Below are positions 1-14,584 of a stretch of 64,000 nucleotides of DNA, piece by piece (positions within the stretch are counted from its first letter, which is position 1; the number at the start of each line of letters is the position of its first letter). A program made the position numbers and the translations under genes. Origin of the DNA: Bursaphelenchus xylophilus (lineage: Eukaryota > Nematoda > Chromadorea > Rhabditida > Aphelenchoididae); the NCBI GenBank assembly GCA_904066235.2, contig CAJFCV020000003.1, forward strand, positions 1,178,001 to 1,242,000. The letters run 5' to 3'. A model generated the notes under the pieces. The model saw only the letters and a program-made list of their open reading frames with translations. It ran no database searches and was not told where the DNA came from.

Positions 1-40
1 AAAAAGTTCATTTTTCCCCAAAAAATCCCAATTTTTTCTA

Positions 41-4929
<4,889 letters not shown>

Positions 4930-4977
4930 AAAAATTGTGAAGAAGTTGGAATGTAGAAATTGCAATATAACTTATAC

Positions 4978-5115
4978 CAGTCTGTCGGGAAAATAATGTG
5001 GATTTGTCGCAGAAAAAAATTCGAGATTTTGTCGCGAAAAATTTTCTAGCCGTTTCAAAGCGAAGATGCGCGATTTCAAAGTGCGATTAGTCCACATTAT
5101 TTTCCCGACAGAATT
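4978..5115. mobile_element. Family A palindromic MITE
   Basis: The ends CAGTCTGTCGGGAAAATAAT and ATTATTTTCCCGACAG are inverted and enclose a short diverged centre. The copy sits in the 3' untranslated region of the fucose synthase gene, 48 bp after the stop codon. Confidence 0.85.
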
Positions 5116-5237
5116 ATAATAGATTTTTTTTATTTTTTTTTTTTTTTTTTTTTTTTTTTGAATATTTATCAAAGTATTTAATTTTTTGAATGTTAAAGTT
5201 AAATTTAATATTCATTCTCTCCGTTGACTTGAAGTAT

Positions 5238-8200
5238 TCAATGTTTAACCAAACTGGAGAGGTTAGCCAGATTGCCCAACCCGTTCAAGCCTTGTAATCC
5301 TTTCATATTCCTTGGGCCGATCTTCAAAAACGGGAATCTCGAAAAATTGAAGAAGCTGAAATTTCCGAACGAGAACTTTGGGAACTTCCCCAGAAAGGCT
5401 CCAAAATTGAAGTTAAATCCAGAACTGCAGTTCAATGGCGCAGGGATTGGGACGGGTGCCGGCGATTGAGCTGGATTTGCAGGGAAGAAACTGTATCTTC
5501 TCTTCTTAACGAATTCATCGTCCCCAGAAATAAGTGGAATCAAAACTAATGGGTCCTTCTTTGCATCCGCGGTCCAGTTGAGTTGATCGTCAATGTAGAA
5601 GTCAACGCTGAAAGTTGCGGTTAAGCAATACAGTGAAGGACCCGACCTAAGGGTAAAAACGTACCATTTTGCATTCGAGAAGTATCAAAAATGTCGCAAA
5701 ATGCTTCCCTCTCGAAGTGAAAAAACCTCGTATTGAAGGTCGCGCCCTTTTGCTCAAAAAAAGAGCGGGGCGCTTTTGAAATTTGAGTTTTTTTCACTTG
5801 GAGGGGCAGGTATTTTGCCACATTTTTTGATAATTCCCGGATGCAAAATGGTACGTTTTTTGCACTGGATCAGGTCCCCTGCACCTAAAATTGGACGTAT
5901 TGTAATGGAGCATTCTTCGTCGAAGAGGGAGGTATTTTGCTGCGTTTTTCACACCTCCACAGGCGAATACGGTGACTGAAACGTGGCTGAAAGTTGGCTC
6001 AAAATGGGCGCAGGTCGGAAAGCCTGCATGAGGGCAGCTCGTGTTTTGGACGCAGCTCGAAAACATGCTGAAACTTACAAGGGAATGGACTTTATGTGTA
6101 AATCGATTTTGGCTTGGGACATAGTCAGATCGAAAGGTGTATGGTAGTCTATTATTAACTTGGGGGGAAATCTCTGCGCGGGGCTTCAAAGCCGAGAAAA
6201 TCGGCTTCAAAGTTTTGACGAAAATCGAAGGATAAGGACCCCGGAAAAGACGCGATAAAAAGTGTGAAGCAGTGGCCGAGTGGTCAGTGCGCTCGCTTTT
6301 TGCGCAAAAGGTTGCAGGTTCGAGTCTTTCCAAGCCCAAATCATTATTATCGTTTTTACTTCTGCTTTCTTCGTGCTAATCCGGCTATACATTTAAAAAA
6401 GTGGTATAGATAAAAAAAAGTTAACATAATGGAAAGTTGTTTTTGAATACATCAGGTTGATGGTGGGCTCTGCGCTCTAAAACTGTAAAAGGAAGGTGCA
6501 AAGCCGTTGAAAATGGGAAGGTTCCGTTTAAAATATACTTCTTGCATCGATGATCCAGTTCAGGGGAAAAAATTAATAGAAGTTTTTGTTTAAAAAAGTT
6601 ATGAATGGAAGCAGATTCGAACTTCCGACCTTTTGCGCAAAAAGCGAGCGCACTGACCGCTCGGCCACTGCTTCACACTTTTTATTCCTCATTTTCCGGG
6701 ATCCCTATCCTTTGATTTTCGTCCAAACTTTGAAGCCAATTTTCTCGGCTTTGAAGCCCCACGCAGAGATTTCCCCCCAAGTGAATAATCGACTACCACA
6801 CACCTTTCGATCTGACTATGTCCCAAGCCAAAATCGATTTACACATAAAGTCCATTCCCTTGTTAGCTCTGCGGAGCTGGGAAAGCTTGCTTTCCGAGCT
6901 GCCCACGAGATGCGAGCTGCGCCCTTGCATATTTTCCAAGCTACCGTTTTCAGCCAAGTTTCAGTTAGCGGATGGGCCCGCGGGTGCAAAATCGTACGTT
7001 TTTTGCCATTGGATCAGGTACGCCACTGTATCAGTCTATCGGAAAAATAACGAGCGTAGTGTTGCTGCGCACGCCAACCCAAGGAGTCTCCCTCCTCGTT
7101 TCGGCACTTCGCACACCCAGAATCGGTCAAATTCACACGAAATATCACAACAGAATTTTTCGTGTGGTGTTTCGATGGAAAAATGTTTTTCTCGAAATTA
7201 TTTTATTGCTTTTGTCAGTTGTGACACTTCGTTTGGACGAAACTCAAAAGTGGGCGGGAAACATTTTTGTTCTATTTCGTTTTGCCGTGATGCGCCAATC
7301 GCGTCGCCGAGCAACAATTTGATTTTCCCGCGACAAATTTTTGCTCATTATTTTCCCGACAGACCGATAAATTTTTGGTTTTTTCACAGTTCATGTCGCT
7401 GATTTACGATTTCAGTCCGGCGACAGCGCTTTATGCCACATGTAGATAAAAAAATCTTCCTTCTTACCCGCTGGCTTGATCATACACAAAGTAGGCGCAT
7501 CTATCTGGGATTTTCCCGCAGATCTTGTTACGGCAGCAATGGGAATACACGGTGATTCCGTTGAGATGAAGAATGGGGTGGTAGCGGTTCACTAGCACTG
7601 TGCCGTTACCACCTTCGTCTCTGACGCATGTTTCGTCTCCTTTTGAAGTCTAAACCAAACAAATTTCAATCAGTCATTTGAAATTGTACAACAGTGATCG
7701 GAGCCTAGGATACTTTATGATCCTAGGACCCAGATAAAGCTAACGGACCGTTGTTCTTTGCAGCAAATTTTTGTCTTTTCTATGCTACAGTAGAACTCAC
7801 CCAGCATCGATTCAGGAGCCTCTGAACACTCGGTGTTAAGGTGGAATTTGGTAGCGTTGCGATGTCCTTCGATTGCAAAACGTCGCCACATTTCAGACCC
7901 CCAACATTCACCACTTCCTTCGCCCCGTATCTCACATGTGAGCCAATCGAATAGATGTGACGATATCCGTTCTGCGTGTAATTGTATGGGAAATCGCAAA
8001 CGTTACCGCTGAAATATATGTAGTATACACACAGTCGAGAGCCAAATATTGCTTTTAAGGAGAAAAAATAAAATGCAATCTCATTTTTACCTCAAGTTAA
8101 ACCGTCGTAAGGCCTTCCTGGATCCCAGCGGTTCGAAGAACTCTGTGAACTTGCCATCGGCATTCTTCTGCGGTAGGAGGAAGACGGCAAATGCGCCGGT

Positions 8201-9951
8201 CTGAAGAGAAAATGTGTGTATTTCCAGTCTGTCGGGAAAATAATGTGGTTTTGACGCTGATGGGGAAGTATCAGTCTGTCGAGAAAATAATGTGGACTAG
8301 TCGCGCCTTGGAACCGTCCATCACTGTTTAGCGAAAAATCCACGTTATTTTCCCGACAGGCTGATATTTCCCCGTCAGCGACAATTCCACATTATTTTCC
8401 CGACAGACTGATACTGGTCCCTTCGCAAAGTCGCTGAAGTGATTTTTGCGACATGCACTGTGCAGAAAAAGTCAGGGTGCGAGCCGCAGCTAAAAAAACC
8501 GATTGCACGGTGCGAACAACAAGTTGCACAGTGCAAAGTGAACTTTTGTTTTATCAAGCGCATGTCGCGGAAATCATTCTAGCGACTTCCCGGACGGGCT
8601 AGGATCGCGAATATCAGTCAGTCGGGAAAATAATGTGGATTTGTAGCAGCAAAATATCTCTCGCCTCCTTGCAATCGCTCACCAAATCTCCAGCCAGCCG
8701 TCGCTGTGAACCGCCCGGCGATGAAGGCGATTCCACATTATTTTCCCAACAAACTAATACTTATCCCTCACAAGGGAAGTCACTTTTTTCGCAGACGGAC
8801 TTTGGAACGGGACCTAGTAGGTTTCAAACGTGAAGCGTCTGCGATCATAAAACTGATTTCCAAAAGTGTTTACGGGGCTTCTCGGCCGAGAAAATCGACC
8901 ACAAAGTTTAGCCGAAATGAGCGAATAGCCTCCTCAAAAGAAACAGCTTATTTCATCTGCAGTGGTGGCCGAGTGGTCAGCGCGCTCGCTTTTTGCGCCA
9001 GAAGAGGCGGGTTCGATCCTTTGCGCAGTTTATTTTCTTTTTTGGTTCGTAAATATTGATTTAGTATGTAAACATAAAATGTATACACTTTTGTAATTTT
9101 TTACAGTAATTTAAACATAAATTCAAAGCTGAATGTTCATGAATATTGTAAAGTCAAAACAGGGCTGGGTTGATGAAGATATACTTTCTAAATTTGTGTT
9201 TTATTAAAAATTGCTAATAATTAGGATATGTGATGTTAACGGCATCTCTCTATTTGATTCAATTGTCAAAAGAAATGCATCCGCAGACGACCGAAGTCGA
9301 ACTCACGTCTTCTGGCGCAAAAAGCGAGCGCGCTGACCACTCGGCCACCACTGCAGATGAAATAAGCTGTTTCTTTTGAGGAGGCTATTCGCTCATTTCG
9401 GCTAAACTTTGTGGTCGATTTTCTCGGCCGAGAAGCCCCGTAAACACTTTTGGAAATCAGTTTTATGATCGCAGAAGCTTCACGTTTGAAACCTACTAGG
9501 TCCCGTTCCAAAGTCCGTCTGCGAAAAAAGTGACTTCCCTTGTCAGCGACAAGTCCATATTATTTTCCCGACAGACGGATACTTCTCCCTCAGCGAATAA
9601 GTCCACATTATTTTCCCGACAGACTAATACTTCCCCCTCATCGACAAATCCACATTATTTTACCGACAAACTGATACTACATATACGTTTCTAACCTACC
9701 GCAATCCCCGCCTCCACAGCGATCTCGCTGAACTTTTGTCCCGCCTCAACAACGCCGATGTGATATGCACTCGAACCGTTGACGCGTGCTATGGCCAGGT
9801 AGCGCCGGAAGTCGCCATCGATGATATTTTCGAATCGCCGCTCGGGATAGCGTTTCTTCAAGTTCTCCAAGACCTTGGCGGAAGAGCTTTGAGAGAGCAC
9901 TTCTCCGAATAGAACAGCAAAAAACAGAGACACTATCAGTGGGTTTGTCAT
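5238..9951 (-). CDS. Secreted protein of unknown family with Phe-rich C-terminal tail
   Basis: Exons in transcript order: 9951-9700, 8200-8091, 8008-7801, 7649-7468 and 5607-5238. All junctions have GT/AG and matching phase, giving 373 residues. The start at 9951 begins a clear signal peptide (MTNPLIVSLFFAVLFGEVLS, cleavage probably before QSSS). The mature part has about nine cysteines, including a CC pair (SHCCRNKICGKIPDRC), and several N-glycosylation sequons (NGS, NYT, NST, NGT, NWT). The last exon encodes a proline-rich link (PAQSPAPVPIPAP) and then a stretch in which 13 of 30 residues are Phe, alternating with N, G, K and S. The tail ends in Leu/Gly/Asn repeats. I recognise no family. 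It is probably an extracellular or cuticle-associated protein, but that is inference. Introns 1 and 4 carry large foldback repeats. The gene is convergent with the fucose synthase gene (309 bp between stop codons). Confidence 0.75.
5630..5884. mobile_element. Family B palindromic MITE
   Basis: An inverted repeat of about 250 bp in the last intron of the secreted-protein gene. It carries AACGTACCATTTTGCAT on the left and its complement, with GGATCAGGTCC, on the right. In better copies the ends are CAGTG next to TA, as in Tc1/mariner-type elements. Confidence 0.8.
6266..6338 (+). pseudogene. tRNA-like module (Ser/Leu type), left arm
   Basis: Box A is GTGGCCGAGTGGTCAG and box B is GGTTCGAGTCT, with a TTTTT run at 6351. 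The anticodon arm forms TGCGC/GCGCA around a 9-base loop instead of 7, and the acceptor stem does not close. It looks like a tRNA relic or tRNA-derived promoter, not a decoding tRNA. Confidence 0.6.
6606..6674 (-). pseudogene. tRNA-like module (Ser/Leu type), right arm
   Basis: Mirror copy of the module at 6266-6338. Box A is GTGGCCGAGCGGTCAG and box B is AGTTCGAATCT. GAAGCAG at the 5' end is complementary to CTGCTTC at the 3' end, but that pairing leaves no room for a normal T arm. The same 9-base anticodon loop is present. Confidence 0.6.
7029..7364. mobile_element. Composite: family A ends around a GGGCGGGAAAC repeat
   Basis: A left A-type end (TCAGTCTATCGGAAAAATAA) and a right end (ATTATTTTCCCGACAGACCG) enclose a module with CACTTCGTTTGGACGAAACT and GGGCGGGAAACATTTTT. 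That module recurs without A ends at 23040-23265 and, more diverged, at 55720-55935. Confidence 0.7.
8225..8410. mobile_element. Nested family A MITEs
   Basis: An inner palindrome (8272-8363) lies inside an outer one (8225-8410). Two left ends are followed by two right ends, all with the family A terminal sequence. Located just upstream of exon 2 of the secreted-protein gene, in its first intron. Confidence 0.85.
8411..8605. mobile_element. Family D palindromic element, single copy
   Basis: The outer ends CTTCGCAAAGTCGCT and AGCGACTTCCCGGA are inverted. The interior carries GCACTGTGC, GCACGGTGC and GCACAGTGC. It shows that the D module also exists as a stand-alone foldback unit. Confidence 0.7.
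8615..8757. mobile_element. Family A MITE
   Basis: CAGTCAGTCGGGAAAATAAT on the left and ATTATTTTCCCAACAAACT on the right, with an unrelated centre of about 70 bp containing CGCCGCCC-like GC-rich sequence. Confidence 0.75.
8959..9030 (+). pseudogene. tRNA-like module (Ser/Leu type), left arm
   Basis: Box A is TGGCCGAGTGGTCAG and box B is GGGTTCGATCC, with TTTT at 9033. The core GGCCGAGTGGTCAG and CGCTCGCTTTTTGCGC is nearly identical to that of the element at 5980-6972. T-stem and acceptor pairing are poor. Confidence 0.6.
9283..9354 (-). pseudogene. tRNA-like module (Ser/Leu type), right arm
   Basis: Mirror copy on the minus strand with the same box A and anticodon-arm core. Its 3' part differs (GTGAGTTCGACTTC), so the two arms are no longer identical beyond the core. 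Confidence 0.58.
9546..9676. repeat. Three successive right ends of family A
   Basis: CCATATTATTTTCCCGACAG, CCACATTATTTTCCCGACAG and CCACATTATTTTACCGACAA follow one another about 45 bp apart in the same orientation, without matching left ends nearby. Confidence 0.8.
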
Positions 9952-10376
9952 TTTGAAATAAATGAGGAATAAAGGGGAACCTGATACAATTTGTATTGAC
10001 AAGCCATAAAATTTGCATTTTCGGGGGCTAAATTGAATTAAAATAATTGGAAATTTGGAAATGATGAGGGTTGATTGGCTTCTGATGAATTTTAGTTACA
10101 TAGGATGTTCGAATTTTTTTGCAAATTTTAGCAGTGGGCACCGGAGCATCTGGACCCTCAATCGGTCCCGCAACGACAACGAGCAGCCTACTGTAAGAGA
10201 GCAACGTGGAAGGAAAGGTGAAGATTGGGAAGATCGGAGGTGGAGCGCGTTGGAATGGAAGGTTTGAGAGCGGTCGTGCGTTTGGCCCCGCTGAAACATT
10301 GGATCCATTGTGTCGAAGGGCCCAACAACCCAGTAACGAGACAAGACGAGAGCTAAAGAGTCAAGTGATTTATTCA

Positions 10377-10829
10377 CAGGGGAAGTACTCCAAGTGCGAC
10401 GCTCAGATTTTCTTTAAATTTTGCACACACGTCGGGCATGGACTAGATACCAATTCCTGAAAGTTTTAGCTCGCGCTTTGCGGGCGCCGCCGAGATATTG
10501 AACGATATTTGCCGCCGAGAGAGCACGCTAAACGTGGAGAGCGGTCAGAGAGAAAAGCGCTTTTTGGCCATAACTTTGGCAGTTTCGTGTGGAAAATTTT
10601 GATTTTTTGTAGAAACATTGTCCTTTACGGTTGAAATAGGCACGAAACTTTTCGTGCCGATATTCGGCAAAAAGTCCTAAATTTTTGCCGACTTTCGATT
10701 TAAAAATCTCGGTTGTTTCTGCAAAGCGCGAGCTAGGATTCTCGCATATATTTTAGAAAAAATTATTCTAAATTTGTGCCAAGTTTCATCAAAATCTGAG
10801 CGTCGCACTTGGAGTACCTCCCCTGTCAG
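10377..10829. mobile_element. Family C foldback, near-complete copy
   Basis: Ends CAGGGGAAGTACTCCAAGTG and CACTTGGAGTACCTCCCCTG. The arms then carry GCGACGCTCAGATTTT, AGCTCGCGCTTTGC and GAGAGCGGTCAGAGAGAAAA. Total about 450 bp. It lies between the divergently transcribed secreted-protein and receptor genes. Confidence 0.88.
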
Positions 10830-11045
10830 TGGAAAGTAGGCCTTTTATAGGGAAGCCCCACGTAGGAAAGTACAATCGAATTTGAATAAATGAAGACAGT
10901 TCCTTGTGGGAAAATCCTCGAAGCTCGGTCGTTCCGCCTCTCACATTGGTATCTTGTATTGTGCGGCCTATCAATAAACTATCGACTGTAACTGTTGGAT
11001 TTTTTTTTGTAGATTTATCAGTGGGGAGTTTTCTCGCTGATACCA

Positions 11046-11217
11046 AGTTGGCTGCAAATGGTAGGGCGCAGCTGGGAAAACTTGCACGCGGGCGGCTTGC
11101 GTCTTGGGCGCAGCCCAAAAACAAGCTGAAACTTAGCTCCGGCAAGCTGCAAAAGCTTGTTTTGCGAGCTGCCGCCGTGAAAGTTTTTCCGGGCTGCGAC
11201 CTACCATTTTCAGCCAA
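11046..11217. repeat. GGGCGCAGCTCG-type palindrome
   Basis: GTTGGCTGCAAATGGTAGGG at the left matches CCTACCATTTTCAGCCAA at the right. Between them are repeated forms of GGGCGCAGC and GAGCTGC. Related palindromes occur at 19056-19257 and in the outer arms of 5980-6972. Confidence 0.7.
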
Positions 11218-11229
11218 TCTTGCCCTTTT

Positions 11230-11382
11230 CAGTCTGTCGGGAAAATAATGAGCACAATGTCGCTGCGTCAATCGCATTGCTGAAGTGAAAACAATTTGAT
11301 TTTGTCGCGATACGATTAATTTTCTCGGCGCCGATACGATTTTCGTTGCGACATTTTGCACATTATTTTCCCGACAGAATGA
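11230..11382. mobile_element. Family A MITE, TGAGCACAATGTCGC subtype
   Basis: CAGTCTGTCGGGAAAATAAT then GAGCACAATGTCGC; right end ATTATTTTCCCGACAGAATG. It directly abuts the preceding palindrome. Confidence 0.85.
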
Positions 11383-11704
11383 TAGCATGAAATTTAGCTC
11401 ATTTTAACCCGAATTTGATATAAACAAAAATTTGAAAATTCCCAAAAATGCATTCCAAAATACCTCATTGCCCGTGGGAAAGCCGTCAGTTCCCCAAAAA
11501 CAGATCAGATTCAATTTGTGGGGCCCAGAAACAGCAATGATTCCGGCTCTTCCTCCCCCCCTCCTCCTTAGTCATTTCCAATTTTTTGGGGCGGAAATTA
11601 GACCCGCCGCAATTTATGCGTTACCATTACATCGAACAAATTCCCTCCAATTTATTCGGAAATATTTTACGAACCCCCTTCCTCGGGCGATATGTGAAGA
11701 AACG

Positions 11705-14527
11705 ATGAATATTCGAGTGCTATCGGCCGCAACAACGGCGCTGGGCGTGGAGGCGAGCGCAATGAACATGTATTTGGTTGGGTTGCTGCTGCGGAATGGG
11801 GTGAGAAGTGCGAGGGAGAAGTTTGTGGTGTGTCGGAGTGTTGTGGACGCGCTGCAGATAGGATATGTGGCGTTTTGGATCGCGCCGACAACGTTTTTTC
11901 AAAGGTAATTTTGGGAAAATGTAAACATTCACAAAATATATATACAGTGACGGACCTGATCCAGTGGCAAAAAGCGTACCATTTTGCATCCGGGAAGTAT
12001 CAAAAAATGTGGCAAAATGCCTCCCTCTCCAACTGAAAAAAACTTCGTTTTGAAGGCCCTCACAAAAAGAGCGGGCGCGCTTTTGAAATCCGATTTTTTC
12101 ACTTGAAGAGGGAGGTATTTTGCCACATTTTTTGATACTTCCTCGGTGCAAGATGGTAGGGTTTTTGCCACCGGATCAGGTCCCCCACTGTAGTAGAACA
12201 TTTCCTGTTTTAGTTCCGGCTGGCTCTTCGACTACATTGGCAGCGCGTTGACCCGACTCAGCGCGGTTCTGTGGTGTTGCTCCATCATGATCCAAGTGAT
12301 CACAGTGATCGAGAGGCACTTCGCAATCTGCCATGGACTGCTTCACATGGCCTTTTCGGACACGATCCTTGTAAAGGTCTCGATTTTGGGGACAATTGCG
12401 TTTTCGATGGTTTTTGTTCGTAAGTCGGCATGTTTGTTAACACCGGCGGGTAAGCATGGCTGTAATCCGGCATGTGCACGAGATAAAAATTTCCAAGCCC
12501 GGGCCAGCAAAACTTTGAAAGCCCGGCTCGGGTCAAAGTTCTTGTGTAATTTTTTGAATTGGAAATTTGGAATTTTAAAAACCACGGAACTATTGCTATT
12601 TCATCTGAGCAAGACCCGACGTTTTTTTGGCCTTCTTGATGTAATCTTGCAATATTTTCGAGCGATTTTAAAGAGGAATTTCGCCATTCTTTTGAGAATT
12701 CTCGGAAAATCCAAATTTTCTTTAAAACCGTCCCAGGCCGGGCTGAGCCATGCCTACAGTGACGGATCTGAAATTTTGATGATTTTTACTTGTCTTAAAA
12801 ATGGTAGTACCTCAAATACACCGCTGCGCTTTCAATTTTGCACACACTTTGGGCATAAGCCACATACAGTGACGGATCTGCTCCAGTGGCAAGAAACGTA
12901 TCATTTTGCATCCGGAAAGTATCAAAAATGTAACAAAATACCTCCCTCTCCAACTAAAAAAATTCCGCTTTGAAGAACCCTTTTCCTCAAAAAGCAAGCG
13001 CGCTTTTGAAATCGGAGTTTTTCACTTGGAGAGGGAGGTATTTTGCTACATTTTTGACACTTCCCGGATGCAAAATGGAACATTTTTTGCCACCGGATCA
13101 GGTCCGCCATGTAGATGTCCCGTGGGGAAATCCTGAACTAGTTGTAAAATGACGTGACGATCTTCCCTTTCAACAAAAGTTTTTGTTTCCCCTTGCGATG
13201 ACTCGACTGCACTTGTTGCTTGGTCAGCCAAGCTTTAGAACACGTCATGTTCACTATTTACGTGCATTTTTTCAGAAGGCTTCTGGTTTCTGACCCACTG
13301 CAGAGGCGGCTACGACATGAAGCACGTCGTCTTTACCTTTGACGGAGATGACTGTAAACTGCATTTAAATCGCCTAGCGGCCCTGGGTTTTATGCTGGCA
13401 ACGCTGGCGCTCACTTTCACCTTGGACACGATGACTTATTTGAAGCTGAAAAATATGAATTCTGTAGGCAATTGCAAGTCCTAAGACTAAATTTAAACCA
13501 CGTTTTGCAACTCTATTTTTTGCAGAAACTCACTCGCCAGTCCTCCTTTACCAAGCATCAACGGGCATCGCGCCAGCGATGCGAAGATTATGTGTTGACG
13601 CAAACATTCGTACTCCCTCTTACTCTTCTTTTACAACACGCATTGTTTTTCGTCCGATCTACGGATTTCACAAAATTCGACAGTATTGTTTTAAACTTTA
13701 CCTTCAATATGTTGGTTATCATCGTAATTTATCAAATCGAAGCGTGAGTCCACAAAAATTTTGAAGATTTTTATTTGGTCTACAACGGGTTGTACCCCAA
13801 GTACACTGCTGCGCTTTCAATTTCGCACATACTTCGAGTATAGGACACATACAGTTGGGGACCTGATCCAGTGGCAAAAAACGTATCATTTTGCATCCGG
13901 GAAGTATCAAAAGATGTGGCAAAATGCCTCCCTCTCCAAGTGAAAAAAACTCGTTTTGAAGGGCGCGCCCTTTTTCCTCACAAAAAGAGCGGACGCGCTT
14001 TTGAAATCTGAGTTTTTGCACTCGGAGAGGGAAGCATTTTTCCACATTTTTTGATACTTCCTGGATGCAAAATAGCACGTTTTTTGCCACTGGATCAGGT
14101 CCTCCACTGAATTAATTCCCGAAAGTTTTAGCTGGCGCTTTTCAGGGGCAGCCGGGCACAAATCTTTGCGGCCAAGAGCGTAGGCGAAACGCGGAGAAAG
14201 GTTACAGAAAAAATACTTTTTTGGCTGTTTCTTTTCCAGTTCCGTGTGGAAAAATTGATTTTTTGGGTACCCTTCTAGATTTTGTCGAAAACCAAAGCTG
14301 TAAATTTAATGGTACCTCTGCTGCTGACAAATGAGGGTTTCTATATCCAAAAATATTCTATTTTCAGGATCGTCGAACTCATCACCAACAAATCCCTCAA
14401 CTCATTTTTATACCGACTCTGGAATCGGCGTCGATCACGAGAACGGACTCCGCCCGAGTCCAATCAACTCCTCAAACGGCGTGGAGCCATGCAAACCGAT
14501 GTGATTGTCATCGACATTAGTAAATAA
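11705..14527 (+). CDS. Seven-transmembrane chemoreceptor-like GPCR (Srx-like)
   Basis: Exons 11705-11904, 12214-12419, 13276-13463, 13526-13743 and 14368-14527 join in phase to a 323-residue protein. TM1 is at the N-terminus (ALGVEASAMNMYLVGLLL). Exon 2 carries TM3 followed by ERHFAI, the equivalent of the class A DRY motif, and then TM4. Exon 3 has an extracellular loop with two cysteines and TM5. Exon 4 has a basic intracellular loop (KHQRASRQR), TM6 and TM7, and exon 5 a basic cytoplasmic tail. Layout and length fit nematode serpentine chemoreceptors of the Srx/FMRFamide-receptor-like group; exact subfamily is uncertain. An in-frame ATG lies upstream at 11432, but the start at 11705 gives the usual short N-terminus. 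Two introns contain family B palindromes and a third, between 13743 and 14368, contains one as well. The stop codon TAA overlaps an AATAAA signal. Confidence 0.85.
11944..12192. mobile_element. Family B MITE in receptor intron 1
   Basis: Left CAGTGACGGACCTGATCC and right GGATCAGGTCCCCCACTG, with TA on both sides (TATACAGTG ... CACTGTAG). Arms carry CATTTTGCATCCGGGAAG and CTCCCTCTCC. Confidence 0.9.
12867..13115. mobile_element. Family B MITE in receptor intron 2
   Basis: The same ends and arms as 11944-12192, again after TA (CATACAGTGACGG). A broken fragment of the left end is also visible at about 12757. Between 12480 and 12760 short GGGCCGGGC-type stretches resemble the hAT-like element at 35104-35516. 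Confidence 0.88.
13850..14290. mobile_element. Family B MITE followed by family C fragment
   Basis: The B copy runs 13850-14109. Directly after it, 14110-14290 matches the left half of family C (CGAAAGTTTTAGCTGGCGCT, then ACGCGGAGA and GTTCCGTGTGGAAAA). Both are in the last intron of the receptor gene. Confidence 0.82.
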
Positions 14528-14528
14528 A
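14523..14528 (+). promoter_or_regulatory. Possible polyadenylation signal AATAAA overlapping the receptor stop codon
   Basis: AATAAA shares bases with the TAA stop of the 7TM receptor gene. A family C element begins about 58 bp further on, so the natural 3' UTR would be very short if this signal is used. Confidence 0.4.
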
Positions 14529-14584
14529 AATTAAGGTAAGCCAGAGACTCTTTATCTTCTTTCCGTTTTTTACTGTTATACTAA

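Larger units (their letters stand above)
5980..6972. mobile_element. Large foldback element with tRNA-like modules in both arms
   Basis: The left arm (about 5980-6345) and right arm (about 6590-6972) are reverse complements with scattered mismatches. Matching landmarks are GGGCGCAG...CAGCTCG, AATCGATTTTGGCTTGGGAC, GATCGAAAGGTGT and GGGGCTTCAAAGCC. Each arm carries a tRNA-like module near the centre, pointing inward. It lies in the last intron of the secreted-protein gene. Confidence 0.85.
8770..9545. mobile_element. Second foldback element with tRNA-like modules in both arms
   Basis: Arms of about 260 bp (8770-9030 and 9283-9545) are near-perfect reverse complements. They begin ACAAGGGAAGTCACTTTTTT and contain GACGGACTTTGGAACGGGAC and ACGGGGCTTCTCGGCCGAG. 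The centre (9040-9280) is unrelated AT-rich DNA. Arm sequence is distantly related to that of 5980-6972. Family A ends flank it on both sides. Confidence 0.88.

Noticed and set aside
6266..9354. Functional tRNA-Ser or tRNA-Leu genes
   Set aside because: Box A and B are good, but the anticodon loop has 9 bases and acceptor and T stems do not pair properly, so they are listed as tRNA-like.
10133..10194. Possible short exon (VGTGASGPSIGPATTTSS) after AATTTTAG and before GTAAGAG
   Set aside because: Splice signals are suggestive, but no second exon joins in phase and the peptide has low complexity.
11432..11704. Upstream in-frame ATG of the 7TM receptor at 11432
   Set aside because: It would add 91 residues without membrane or signal character before TM1; receptors of this type have short N-termini.
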